Shown piece by piece: positions 7,422 through 15,786 of a DNA stretch of 64,000 bases. Position 1 is the first letter of the stretch. Each line of letters starts with the position of its first letter. The stretch spans positions 186,001 to 250,000 of the forward strand of contig NZ_BNCH01000004.1 in the NCBI RefSeq assembly GCF_014656375.1. Reading direction: 5' to 3'. A program made the position numbers and the translations under genes. The stretch is from Aliiroseovarius zhejiangensis. GTDB lineage: Bacteria; Pseudomonadota; Alphaproteobacteria; Rhodobacterales; Rhodobacteraceae. Below the pieces are notes generated by a model, which had not been told where the DNA came from, ran no database searches, and worked only from the letters and a program-made list of their open reading frames with translations.

Positions 7422-9203
7422 ATGACAACTGATCAGATCATCCTGTTTTCACTTTTCGGTGCGGTGTTTGGCCTGCTGCTTTGGGGCCGCTATCGCTATG
7501 ACCTTGTGGCCTTCGCGGCGCTGATGCTGGGCGTGGTGCTGGGTGTGGTACCCACAAAAGACGCATTTTCGGGCTTCGGTCACCCGGCCACACTGATCGT
7601 GGCGCTGGTGCTGGTTGTATCGGCGGGGCTGGTGCGGTCAGGAGCGGTGTTTCTGATCACCCGCACCATGGTCGATGCCTCACGCTCGCTTGGGGCGCAT
7701 ATCGCGCTGATGGGCGCGATTGGCGGCGTCTTGTCGGCCTTCATGAACAACGTGGCCGCCCTTGCCCTGTTGATGCCCGTAGATGTGCAGACCGCACGCA
7801 AGGCCGGTCGCGCGCCGGGGCTGAGCCTGATGCCGCTATCCTTTGCCACCATCCTTGGTGGCATGGTCACACTGATCGGCACGCCGCCCAACATCATCAT
7901 CGCCTCGATCCGGGGCGAGGCGCTGGGCGAGCCGTTCCACATGTTCGATTTCGCCCCCGTGGGCGGGGTGACGGCGATTGCGGGGCTGATCTTTGTCGCC
8001 CTGATCGGCTGGCGAATGATCCCGCAAGCCGATGCGGCCGAGGCCAATGCCGACCCGATGGAGGCCTTCGGGCTTTACGTCGCCGAACTGACCATTCCGG
8101 AAGGGTCGAAACACATCGGCAAGCGGTTGCAGGATCTGGTCGAAACGGCCGAAAAGAACGACGTTGCGATCCTTGGGCTCGTGCGCGAGAACAAGCGACG
8201 TTATGGCACCCAGCGCGCGACCAAACTGGCTGCCGGTGACGCGCTGGTGATCGAGGCGCGCCCCGAAGCTCTGGACGAATTTCGCGCGGCCCTGGGGCTG
8301 GCCTTCACCGATGCCAAGCGCGAAGAAACCCTGCGCGCCGAAGGTGCCGGCTTGTCCAAGATCGAGGTCGCCGTTCCCGTCAACGCCCGCATCGTCGACA
8401 AGACCGCGCAATCCGTGGGGCTGCACTGGCGGCAACGCTCGGTCCTCCTGGGCATCTCGCGGTCGGGCAAACGCATCACCAAGCAGGTGCGCAAGACCAA
8501 GATCCGGCCCGGCGACATTCTGCTGCTGCTGGTCCCGCAGGGATCGGAAAGCGATGTCACCGAATGGCTGGGCGGTTTGCCTCTGGCTGAACGCGGATTG
8601 ACCGTTACGCAGGATGAAAAGGTCTGGTTGGCCATCGGCCTTTTTGGCGGCGCTGTGGCTGCGGCCAGCTTTGGCCTTGTCTATCTGCCGGTCGCGCTGG
8701 GTCTTGTCGTCGTCGGCTATACCCTGACCAAGATCGTGCCCCTGTCCGAACTTTACTCCCACATCGAATGGCCGGTGGTCGTGCTGCTGGGGTCGATGAT
8801 TCCGCTGGGGGCGGCGTTGGAAACATCGGGCGGCACGGAACTGATTGCCAATGGACTGGTTGGACTGACGCAGGGCATGCCCGCCTGGGCCGTGTTGACG
8901 GTTTTGATGATCGTCACCATGACCCTGTCAGATGTGCTGAACAACACCGCCACCACCATCGTTGCCGCCCCGGTGGGCATCCAGATGGCCCAGACGCTGG
9001 GAAAAAACCCGGACCCGTTCCTGATGGCGGTCGCAGTGGCGGCAAGCTGCGCCTTCCTGACGCCGATCGGTCACAAAAACAACACTCTGATCCTCGGCCC
9101 CGGCGGCTATAAGTTCGGCGACTATTGGCGCATGGGCCTACCGCTTGAGGTGTTGGTGGTTGCCGTGTCGATCCCGGCGATCCTCGTGTTCTGGCCACTC
9201 TAG
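7422..9203 (+). CDS. SLC13/DASS-type permease with two RCK_C (TrkA-C) domains
   Basis: A 593-residue inner-membrane protein. Helices occupy roughly residues 1-205 and 400-593, and two cytoplasmic TrkA-C domains sit between them (about 215-290 and 305-390; note IPEGSKHIGKRLQDL and ARIVDKTAQSVGL). The motifs TLIGTPPNIIIAS and ATPIG-like LTPIGHKNNTLILGPGGY are the substrate and sodium sites of the divalent anion:Na+ symporter fold. Proteins with this layout carry sulfate, dicarboxylates or other anions; the substrate is open. The ATG at 7422 is preferred over a TTG at 7416. It converges with a second permease of the same layout, leaving only 10 bases between the stops. Confidence 0.9.
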   Translation: MTTDQIILFSLFGAVFGLLLWGRYRYDLVAFAALMLGVVLGVVPTKDAFSGFGHPATLIVALVLVVSAGLVRSGAVFLITRTMVDASRSLGAHIALMGAIGGVLSAFMNNVAALALLMPVDVQTARKAGRAPGLSLMPLSFATILGGMVTLIGTPPNIIIASIRGEALGEPFHMFDFAPVGGVTAIAGLIFVALIGWRMIPQADAAEANADPMEAFGLYVAELTIPEGSKHIGKRLQDLVETAEKNDVAILGLVRENKRRYGTQRATKLAAGDALVIEARPEALDEFRAALGLAFTDAKREETLRAEGAGLSKIEVAVPVNARIVDKTAQSVGLHWRQRSVLLGISRSGKRITKQVRKTKIRPGDILLLLVPQGSESDVTEWLGGLPLAERGLTVTQDEKVWLAIGLFGGAVAAASFGLVYLPVALGLVVVGYTLTKIVPLSELYSHIEWPVVVLLGSMIPLGAALETSGGTELIANGLVGLTQGMPAWAVLTVLMIVTMTLSDVLNNTATTIVAAPVGIQMAQTLGKNPDPFLMAVAVAASCAFLTPIGHKNNTLILGPGGYKFGDYWRMGLPLEVLVVAVSIPAILVFWPL

Positions 9204-9213
9204 CTGCCGCGCA

Positions 9214-10992
9214 TCAGAGCGGCCAGATGAACGGGATCAGGAACGAGGCCAACAGCCCGACGGACAGGTTCAACGGAATGCCGACCTTCAGGAAATCCGA
9301 AAACTTGTAGCCCCCCGGCCCATAAACCAGCGTATTCGTCTGGTATCCGATGGGTGTCGCGAAACTGGCCGAAGCCGCCACCATCACCGCCACGACCAAG
9401 GGGCGCGGATCCAGCCCCAGCGCATTGGCAAGGCCGATGGCGATGGGTGTGACAACCACGGCGACAGCGTTGTTTGAGACAAGCTCGGTCAGCACAGAGG
9501 TCAGCAGATAAATCGCCCAGACGATCAGGAAGGGTGGCAGATTGCCCAGAAGCGGCGCCACGCTTTCCGCGACCAGACTGACCGCGCCCGAGTTTTCCAA
9601 CCCCGCACCAATTGCCAGCATCGAGAAGATCAATACAAGCAAACGCCCGTCGACGGCCCCGAAGGCTTCGTCCGCGTCGATACAGCGGGTCAGAAGCACC
9701 AGCGCCACCGCCAGCACCGTCAGATAGAAGATCGGCGCCACCCCCAGACCGGCAAGCACAACCAGGCCGACCAGCGATCCAATGGCGATCGGAGCATGGC
9801 CGCGCCGGTATTCGCGCGCCGAAGGCTTTGACACGTCCAGCAGGTTCATGTCCTGCGCCAGCCGTTGAATATCCTCGGGGGCGCCTTCCAGCAGCAGCGT
9901 GTCGCCGACCCGCACCACCAGATCATCAAGCTGTCGGCCGATATTCTGGTTCTTGCGATGTACCGCAAGGGGATAGACGCCATAGCGCCGACGCAGGCGC
10001 ATCCGCCCCAACTGCTTGCCGACCATGCCGCAATCGGGGGTGATCAGAACCTCGACCGTCGTGGTTTCAACCGCTGACACCTGATCCACGCGTTTCAGGC
10101 TTTTATCGCGCTGCAAGCTCAGAAGTTCGGCAATCGCCGTGCGCAGAACCACCCGGTCGCCGACCTGCAGCGTCACGCCATCCAGATTGCGCCGAAGCGA
10201 TGCATCGCCACGCACCACATCAATCAGCCGCACCCCGTCACGCTTGAACAGTTGCACCCCGTTGACCTCGCGCCCGATCAGGTTGCTTTCGGGTGGCACC
10301 ACGGCCTCGGTAAAGAACTTCTTGCGGGACCGGTCCGACAGAAGCGAGGCCATGCTGTCACGATCCGGCAGGATCTTTGGCGCGATGAAGTAGATATAGA
10401 TCATCCCCCAGGCGACCAGCGCGATGCCCAGGGGCGTGATCTCGAAAATCGTGAAGGCCTTCAAACCGTTGGCGCGTGCTACACCATCCACAAGCAGGTT
10501 GGTCGATGTGCCGATCAGGGTCAGAGTGCCCCCCAGAATGGCCCCATAGCTCAGCGGGATCAGCAGTTTCGAGGCCGAGGTGCCGATTTTCTTCGCCAGT
10601 TGAACAAAGACCGGAATCATCACCACGACCACAGGGGTGTTTGAGACGAAAGCAGACGCCAGAACCACAAAGCCCATCAAGGCCGAGAGGGCGATCGCCG
10701 GGCTTTTCTCGGCGCGTCTTTCGGCAATCAGGGTAAACCAGTTCAACGCACCCGTGCGCACCAGCGCCCCCATCACGATGAACATACCCGCGATGGTCCA
10801 TGGCGCAGGGTTCGACAGAACCTGTAAGCCTTTCTCGTAATCCAGAATGCCCAGGATCAGCATGATGGCGACCCCGCCGATGGCCACGACCTCGGTCGGA
10901 AAGGTCTCGCGCAGGAACATCACGAACATACCAGCCACGACCAGCAGCGATAGCACCGCCAAAGTCATATCGCCAAAATCAAAAAGGCCCAT
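9214..10992 (-). CDS. SLC13/DASS-type permease with two RCK_C (TrkA-C) domains
   Basis: A 592-residue paralogue of the preceding permease on the opposite strand. The order is the same: N-terminal helices with TLIGTSTNLLVDG, two TrkA-C domains in the middle (PESNLIGREVNGVQL; CGMVGKQLGRMRLRRRYGV), then C-terminal helices with ATPIGYQTNTLVYGPGGYKF. The middle domains probably bind a nucleotide or small ligand that gates transport. It resembles known SLC13-type sulfate or dicarboxylate carriers, but no substrate can be read off. Its transcript could follow the mgtE-cyclo-ligase-phosphodiesterase group upstream on the same strand, though a 132-base gap suggests its own promoter. Confidence 0.9.
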   Translation of the reverse strand: MGLFDFGDMTLAVLSLLVVAGMFVMFLRETFPTEVVAIGGVAIMLILGILDYEKGLQVLSNPAPWTIAGMFIVMGALVRTGALNWFTLIAERRAEKSPAIALSALMGFVVLASAFVSNTPVVVVMIPVFVQLAKKIGTSASKLLIPLSYGAILGGTLTLIGTSTNLLVDGVARANGLKAFTIFEITPLGIALVAWGMIYIYFIAPKILPDRDSMASLLSDRSRKKFFTEAVVPPESNLIGREVNGVQLFKRDGVRLIDVVRGDASLRRNLDGVTLQVGDRVVLRTAIAELLSLQRDKSLKRVDQVSAVETTTVEVLITPDCGMVGKQLGRMRLRRRYGVYPLAVHRKNQNIGRQLDDLVVRVGDTLLLEGAPEDIQRLAQDMNLLDVSKPSAREYRRGHAPIAIGSLVGLVVLAGLGVAPIFYLTVLAVALVLLTRCIDADEAFGAVDGRLLVLIFSMLAIGAGLENSGAVSLVAESVAPLLGNLPPFLIVWAIYLLTSVLTELVSNNAVAVVVTPIAIGLANALGLDPRPLVVAVMVAASASFATPIGYQTNTLVYGPGGYKFSDFLKVGIPLNLSVGLLASFLIPFIWPL

Positions 10993-11124
10993 TGGTTGTC
11001 CCTGTTCGCATCGTCAGTGCAGTCTTGCCCCGTGCGCAGGCGCTGGGCAAGCACGGTTTTTGCCGAGAGCATGCAAGTTACGTTTATCCTGCAATCGCAA
11101 ACCGATTTGGGTGGCCTGCGAAAA

Positions 11125-11949
11125 TCAGTCCGGGGCGGCCGGCGTCGACGGGGCAAGCCGTCCGCCCGCGCGGATCATCTGAACATGTGTGGCCTTGCCG
11201 GTGCGGTCGTCGGTTTCGACAAACAGACCCGACAGCGTCGCCTCGCCCGTGGCCGGGGTGAACCGGGATTTCGACATGCCGGTCACGAAGCGCCGCATCG
11301 GCTCTTCTTTCTGCATGCCGATCACGCTGTCATAATCGCCGCACATCCCGGCATCGGACTGGAACGCCGTGCCTTTGGACAGGATTTGCGCATCTGCGGT
11401 TGGCACATGGGTATGGGTGCCGACGACCACACTGGCCCGCCCGTCGCACCAATGCCCCATGCCCATTTTTTCCGATGTGGCCTCGCAATGAATGTCGACC
11501 AGCGTGGCCTGGACCGCCCCCCCAAGCGGGTGGCGTTTCAACACCGCATCCACCGCTGAAAACGGATCGTCGAACGGGCGTTTCATGAACACCTGCCCCA
11601 GGACCTGCGTCACCAGAATCTTGCGCCCGCGCGCGTCCGAAAACACCCGCGCGCCCGTTCCCGGCGCGTCTTTGGCATAGTTCAGGGGGCGGATGATCCG
11701 CGTTTCCTGCTCACAGAAGGTCAGCATTTCACGTTGATCGAACGCGTGATCGCCCAGCGTGATCACATCCGCGCCCGCGTCCAGTATCGTGCGCGCATGG
11801 GCGGCGGTCAGCCCGGCCCCGCCCGTAGCGTTTTCGCCATTCACCACCACGAAATCCAGCTTCCATGCCTCGCGCAGCGCCTTCAGCCGCTCGGTCACCG
11901 CACGCCGTCCCGCGCGCCCCATGATGTCGCCAAGAAAAAGTATCTTCAT
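11125..11949 (-). CDS. YmdB-like metallophosphoesterase (TIGR00282 family)
   Basis: A 274-residue calcineurin-like phosphoesterase of the group that includes Bacillus YmdB, a 2',3'-cyclic nucleotide phosphodiesterase. Metal-site blocks are visible in order: LFLGDIMGRAGR at the N-terminus, VVNGENATGG, TLGDHAFDQRE, DIHCEATSEKMG and VVGTHTHVPTAD. The ATG at 11949 places the first metal motif at residue 5; an upstream in-frame start would add 12 unlikely residues. It lies 51 bases downstream of the cyclo-ligase gene on the same strand, an arrangement common in alphaproteobacteria. The family assignment is firm, the physiological substrate is not. Confidence 0.92.
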   Translation of the reverse strand: MKILFLGDIMGRAGRRAVTERLKALREAWKLDFVVVNGENATGGAGLTAAHARTILDAGADVITLGDHAFDQREMLTFCEQETRIIRPLNYAKDAPGTGARVFSDARGRKILVTQVLGQVFMKRPFDDPFSAVDAVLKRHPLGGAVQATLVDIHCEATSEKMGMGHWCDGRASVVVGTHTHVPTADAQILSKGTAFQSDAGMCGDYDSVIGMQKEEPMRRFVTGMSKSRFTPATGEATLSGLFVETDDRTGKATHVQMIRAGGRLAPSTPAAPD

Positions 11950-12000
11950 GCCCCAAGCCCTAGGTGGAATGGGCGACAAGGGCAAGCCAAAGCGTCGGGA

Positions 12001-12567
12001 TCACACCCAATGCACACCATCTTCGGTGACTATGGCATCCAGCAGCTGGTCGGTGGGTTCCAGCGGCACCGCGTCCACCTCTTGCCCGCTATAGGCATAG
12101 CCGATGGCAAGCGTTGGCCGTTTGTCACGCAGCCCCTCCAACGTGCGGTCATAAAACCCGCCGCCATAGCCCAGACGCCCGCCCTTGCGGTCAAAGGCCA
12201 GCAGGGGCACGATCAGCACCTCGGGCTCGACAAACTGCCGGGTCGCCGGAATGAAGGCCCCGAAGGCCCCTTCGACCATTTCGCATTCCGGGGTCCAAAG
12301 CGCGAAGCGCAGGGGCTCGCCCGGCTTGCCGATGACCGGCACACAGACCGGCCCATGCGCGGACATGGCGGCCATCACGGGCACAGGTGTGATTTCGGTG
12401 CGGATGGGCATGTAACCGGACAGCACCTTGCCCTTGTGATCCATCACCACGGACAAAAGATGCGCCACTCCGGCGGCGGACCGTGCTTCGCTGTGCACCG
12501 CTTGCCGACGGGCAAAAGCGGCCTTTCGCGCGCGCGCCTTGGTTTCTTTCAAACCGTCCTGATCCAT
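12001..12567 (-). CDS. 5-formyltetrahydrofolate cyclo-ligase
   Basis: Converts 5-formyl-THF to 5,10-methenyl-THF with ATP, recycling a folate by-product; cytoplasmic. The 188-residue protein has an Arg/Lys-rich N-terminal helix (KARARKAAFARRQ), the PIRTEI segment and the C-terminal family signature GGRLGYGGGFYDRTL that forms the ATP/Mg site. The ATG lies two bases after the mgtE stop, so coupling with mgtE is likely. A longer frame to 12780 only overlaps mgtE antisense to nothing conserved and is rejected. In other bacteria this gene often follows 6S RNA; no such RNA is evident here. Confidence 0.94.
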   Translation of the reverse strand: MDQDGLKETKARARKAAFARRQAVHSEARSAAGVAHLLSVVMDHKGKVLSGYMPIRTEITPVPVMAAMSAHGPVCVPVIGKPGEPLRFALWTPECEMVEGAFGAFIPATRQFVEPEVLIVPLLAFDRKGGRLGYGGGFYDRTLEGLRDKRPTLAIGYAYSGQEVDAVPLEPTDQLLDAIVTEDGVHWV

Positions 12568-12569
12568 CG

Positions 12570-13985
12570 TCACAACAACATCACCGCAGCAAGTCCAAGA
12601 AAGGCGAAGAAGCCCACAACATCGGTGACCGTGGTCACAAACGCACCGGAGGCCAGCGCGGGGTCGATGTCGAGGCGTTCCAGCACCACCGGGATGATAA
12701 CCCCGGCAAGTCCGGCAACCACCAGGTTCACGACCATCGCGACGGCAATCACGACACCCAGCATCGGGGTGCCGAACCATGCATACCCCACACCGCCCAT
12801 CACCACGGCAAAGATCAGCCCGTTGATCAGACCCACCGCGGCCTCGCGCCGGATGACCCGCCAGACGTTGGCCGAGGTCAGGTCTTTCGTGGCCAAAGAA
12901 CGCACGGCCACGGTCAGCGACTGCGTGCCCGCATTGCCGCCCATCGACGCGACGATCGGCATCAGAACGGCCAGCGCCACGAATTTCGCGATCACGTCAT
13001 CGAATTGCGCGATCACCATGGATGCCAGAATAGCTGTCACCAAATTGACCGCCAGCCAGGGAAACCGGCGTTTGGTGGTGTCGATCACGCGGTCCGACAG
13101 GCTGCTTTCGCCCACCCCGGCCAGACGCATAATGTCTTCTTCATGCTCTTCGTCCAGAATAACCATCGCGTCGTCGATCGTGATGACACCCACAAGGCGT
13201 TCATCGGCGTCGACCACCGGGGCCGAGATCAGGTGGTACTGGTTGAACGCATAGGCGACCTCGCCCTCGTCCTGCATGACCGGGATGGTGCGAAAACTGT
13301 CTTCGGCTATATCAACCATCTTGGTTTTACGGGCGCTGCCCATCAGACGGCCCAGCGTCACATACCCGGTCGGGCGCATCCGGGGGTCCACCAGAATGAC
13401 GTGATAAAACTGCTCGGGCAGATCATCCTTGTTGCGCAGGAAATCAATGGTTTGCCCGACATCCCAGTGTTCGGGAACAAACACCAGCTCGCGCTGCATC
13501 AGACGCCCGGCTGATTCCTCGGGATAGGACAGCGACTGTTCGACCACCGCCCGGTCGTCATCGTCCAGCGCCCCCAGAACCGCCGCCGTTTGCGGCTCAT
13601 CCAGGTCTTCGATCAGGTCGACGACGTCGTCGGTCTCAAGCTCGCGCACCGCGTCGGCCAGAACCGTTGGCGACATGGCCCCAACGATTTCCTCGCGCAG
13701 ACCCTCGTCCAGTTCGGACAGAATCTCGCCGTCCAGTTCGCCACCATACAAGCGCACCAGCGCGACGCGTTCTTCATGGCCCAACTGTTCGATGATATCG
13801 GCGATGTCTGCGGCGTGAACCGGTTCCAGCGCGCGAACCAGCGCCTCTGAGTCTTCCGCTTCAAGCGCATCCAGAACCGGCTGGAACACCTCGTGGTCCA
13901 GCTCGTAATCCCCTTCTTCGAGCGCATCGTCGTTATGTTGATCGTCCAGCACCACGAAGCCCTCCGGTTTGGTGAGCGTGAACAT
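12570..13985 (-). CDS. mgtE: magnesium transporter MgtE
   Basis: A 471-residue Mg2+ channel with the full MgtE layout. The acidic N-domain (about 25-150, with repeated D/E-rich helices) and a CBS pair (about 155-280; SAGRLMQRELVFV, then SAPVVDADERLVGVITIDD) act as the Mg2+ sensor. They are followed by five membrane helices carrying the pore motif LMPIVASMGGNAGTQSL. The ATG at 13985 is chosen over a TTG at 14042. The cyclo-ligase gene follows after two bases and guaD starts divergently 95 bases away. Regulation is usually post-translational through the CBS/N domains; no Mg2+ leader element is seen. Confidence 0.95.
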   Translation of the reverse strand: MFTLTKPEGFVVLDDQHNDDALEEGDYELDHEVFQPVLDALEAEDSEALVRALEPVHAADIADIIEQLGHEERVALVRLYGGELDGEILSELDEGLREEIVGAMSPTVLADAVRELETDDVVDLIEDLDEPQTAAVLGALDDDDRAVVEQSLSYPEESAGRLMQRELVFVPEHWDVGQTIDFLRNKDDLPEQFYHVILVDPRMRPTGYVTLGRLMGSARKTKMVDIAEDSFRTIPVMQDEGEVAYAFNQYHLISAPVVDADERLVGVITIDDAMVILDEEHEEDIMRLAGVGESSLSDRVIDTTKRRFPWLAVNLVTAILASMVIAQFDDVIAKFVALAVLMPIVASMGGNAGTQSLTVAVRSLATKDLTSANVWRVIRREAAVGLINGLIFAVVMGGVGYAWFGTPMLGVVIAVAMVVNLVVAGLAGVIIPVVLERLDIDPALASGAFVTTVTDVVGFFAFLGLAAVMLL

Positions 13986-14080
13986 AGGGCAAGGCTGGAC
14001 GCTTGGGAACTGCAAGAAACCCGTTGCCACCGTATTTCTCAAGGCCTAGTCTGCCCGATGGCGCAGACGAAAGGCACGAC

Positions 14081-15367
14081 ATGCAGCTTCTTCTTGGTCA
14101 AACCATTCGCTTTACCGCGGATCCGTTCTCAAACCCGCTGACCGACAGCGTGACACACGAACGGCATGGCGCGGTGGCGATCGAAAACGGACGGATCGCC
14201 GATGTGGGACCTGCGGACGATCTGCGCAGCAAGCATCCCCAGGCGCGCGTGACCGACTATGGCGATGCGCTGATTTCGCCCGGGTTCGTGGATGCGCATG
14301 TGCATTATCCGCAAACCGCCATCATCGCGTCATGGGGCAAGCGGCTGATCGACTGGCTGAACAGCTATACCTTCCCCGAGGAAAGCCGCTTTGGCGACCC
14401 GGATCACGCCGCCCAGATTGCCGAAACCTATTTCGACCTCGTCACTGCGGCGGGCACCACCACAACGGTCAGCTATTGCACCATTCATCCCGAAAGCGTT
14501 GACGCCTATTTCACCGCCGCCGCCAAACGTGGATTGCGGGTGTTGGGCGGCAAGACCTGCATGGATCGCAACGCCCCCGACACCCTGCAAGACACGGCGC
14601 AAAGTGCCTATGACGACAGCAACGCCCTGCTTGAACGCTGGCATGGGCAGGATCGGCTGTCTTATGTCATCACGCCCCGGTTTGCGCCGACATCGACACC
14701 CGAACAACTGGCAGCCCTCGGGGCGTTGTGGGCCGAGCACCCGGATGTGCTGATGCAGACCCATATCAGCGAACAACACGAGGAAATCGCATGGGTCGCG
14801 GATCTGTTTCCCGGCGCTCGCGATTATCTGGATGTTTATGAACATCACGGCCTGCTGGGGCCGGGCGCGCTGTTGGGCCATGCCATCCACCTGACCGACC
14901 GTGAACGCGACCGCATTCGCGAGGTCGATGCCAGCCTGATCCACTGCCCGACCTCGAATCTGTTCATCGGGTCCGGCCTGTTTGACATGCAGGGGTTGAT
15001 GGAACAGGGCCACCGGATCGGGCTGGCCACCGACACGGGTGGCGGGTCGTCCTTTTCGATGCTGCGCACCATGGCAGCAGCCTACGAAGTGGGCCAACTA
15101 CGCGGCCACCCCTTGCACCCCGCGCAGCTTTGGTGGCTGGCAACCGAAGGCTCGGCCCGCGCCCTGCACATGGCCGACAAGATCGGCACGCTGGAGCCGG
15201 GGTCCGAGGCGGATCTGGCGGTCATCGACTTGTCCTCGACGCAAGCCATCGCCCAGCGCGCGGCACGCGCCGAGGACATATGGCAAGCCATCTTCCCCAC
15301 CATCATGATGGGCGATGATCGCGCAATCAAAGCCGTCTGGGCAAACGGGTCATGCCTTAGAAGCTGA
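14081..15367 (+). CDS. guaD: guanine deaminase
   Basis: Zinc amidohydrolase turning guanine into xanthine plus ammonia. The 428-residue length is standard. PGFVDAHVHYPQT gives the HxH metal site, followed by QTHISEQHEEI, LGHAIHLTDRE, HCPTSNLFIGSGLF and the catalytic-Asp block LATDTGGGSSFSML; the NLFIGSGLF block is characteristic of GuaD rather than of other amidohydrolases. The ATG at 14081 aligns with the usual N-terminus; an upstream in-frame start at 14003 is rejected. Its 3' end overlaps the convergent SMR-like gene by 11 bases. With the deaminase at 15787 it forms a purine-degradation pair. Confidence 0.94.
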   Translation: MQLLLGQTIRFTADPFSNPLTDSVTHERHGAVAIENGRIADVGPADDLRSKHPQARVTDYGDALISPGFVDAHVHYPQTAIIASWGKRLIDWLNSYTFPEESRFGDPDHAAQIAETYFDLVTAAGTTTTVSYCTIHPESVDAYFTAAAKRGLRVLGGKTCMDRNAPDTLQDTAQSAYDDSNALLERWHGQDRLSYVITPRFAPTSTPEQLAALGALWAEHPDVLMQTHISEQHEEIAWVADLFPGARDYLDVYEHHGLLGPGALLGHAIHLTDRERDRIREVDASLIHCPTSNLFIGSGLFDMQGLMEQGHRIGLATDTGGGSSFSMLRTMAAAYEVGQLRGHPLHPAQLWWLATEGSARALHMADKIGTLEPGSEADLAVIDLSSTQAIAQRAARAEDIWQAIFPTIMMGDDRAIKAVWANGSCLRS

Positions 15368-15680
15368 CCAGAGCCACCCCGACCAGCACAAACGCCGCCC
15401 CCGCCATTTCCTGCCGGGACAGGCCTTCGCCGATGACGAAGGCATAGGCCAACACAAGCAGGGATTCGGTGGCGATGATCGCGATATAAGCCAGGCCCAG
15501 TTCGACCTGTCGCAGCAAAAGCACCTCGGACACAACAGTACCCGCCAATACGGCGACCAGCAGCGCCAGTGGCAGCAGCGCAAACCCATAGGAAAAATGC
15601 TTCATCAAGATGGTCGAGACCCCGTAACCAAGGGCCGCAGCCAAAGCCAAAAATGTTTTGTCACTCATTACTGAAAGCAT
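15357..15680 (-). CDS. SMR/DMT-like four-helix membrane protein lacking the TM1 glutamate
   Basis: A 107-residue protein with four hydrophobic segments, the size and layout of small multidrug resistance proteins. Alignment by eye to EmrE matches the LMK..(5-6)..GF block after helix 1, GLAY in helix 3 and a GxxxxxxGV block in helix 4. The position of the essential Glu14 of EmrE is Tyr here (ALGYGVSTILMK), so proton-coupled drug antiport of the usual kind is doubtful. AAGGATG ten bases upstream supports this ATG. It could be one half of a paired SMR, a divergent exporter, or a scaffold. It lies between two purine deaminase genes; a link to purine export is only inferred. Confidence 0.7.
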   Translation of the reverse strand: MLSVMSDKTFLALAAALGYGVSTILMKHFSYGFALLPLALLVAVLAGTVVSEVLLLRQVELGLAYIAIIATESLLVLAYAFVIGEGLSRQEMAGAAFVLVGVALVSF

Positions 15681-15735
15681 GGTGAGCCCATCCTTTCTGC
15701 GGCAATATCCGCGTGAGTTATGGTTCTAAAATACC

Positions 15736-15747
15736 GATAACCTTATC
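15736..15747. promoter_or_regulatory. palindrome upstream of the SMR-like gene
   Basis: GATAA-CC-TTATC is a perfect 5+2+5 palindrome 56 bases upstream of the SMR-like start, in a short AT-rich patch. A dimeric repressor site is possible. No regulator gene is adjacent. Confidence 0.3.
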
Positions 15748-15786
15748 AGAAAAAGACTGCGCTGGCAAAGCGGTGTGGATTGGAGG

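Noticed and set aside
11734-13254. 506-codon plus-strand open frame
   Set aside because: Antisense to the phosphodiesterase, cyclo-ligase and mgtE genes; composition is that of a high-G+C shadow frame.
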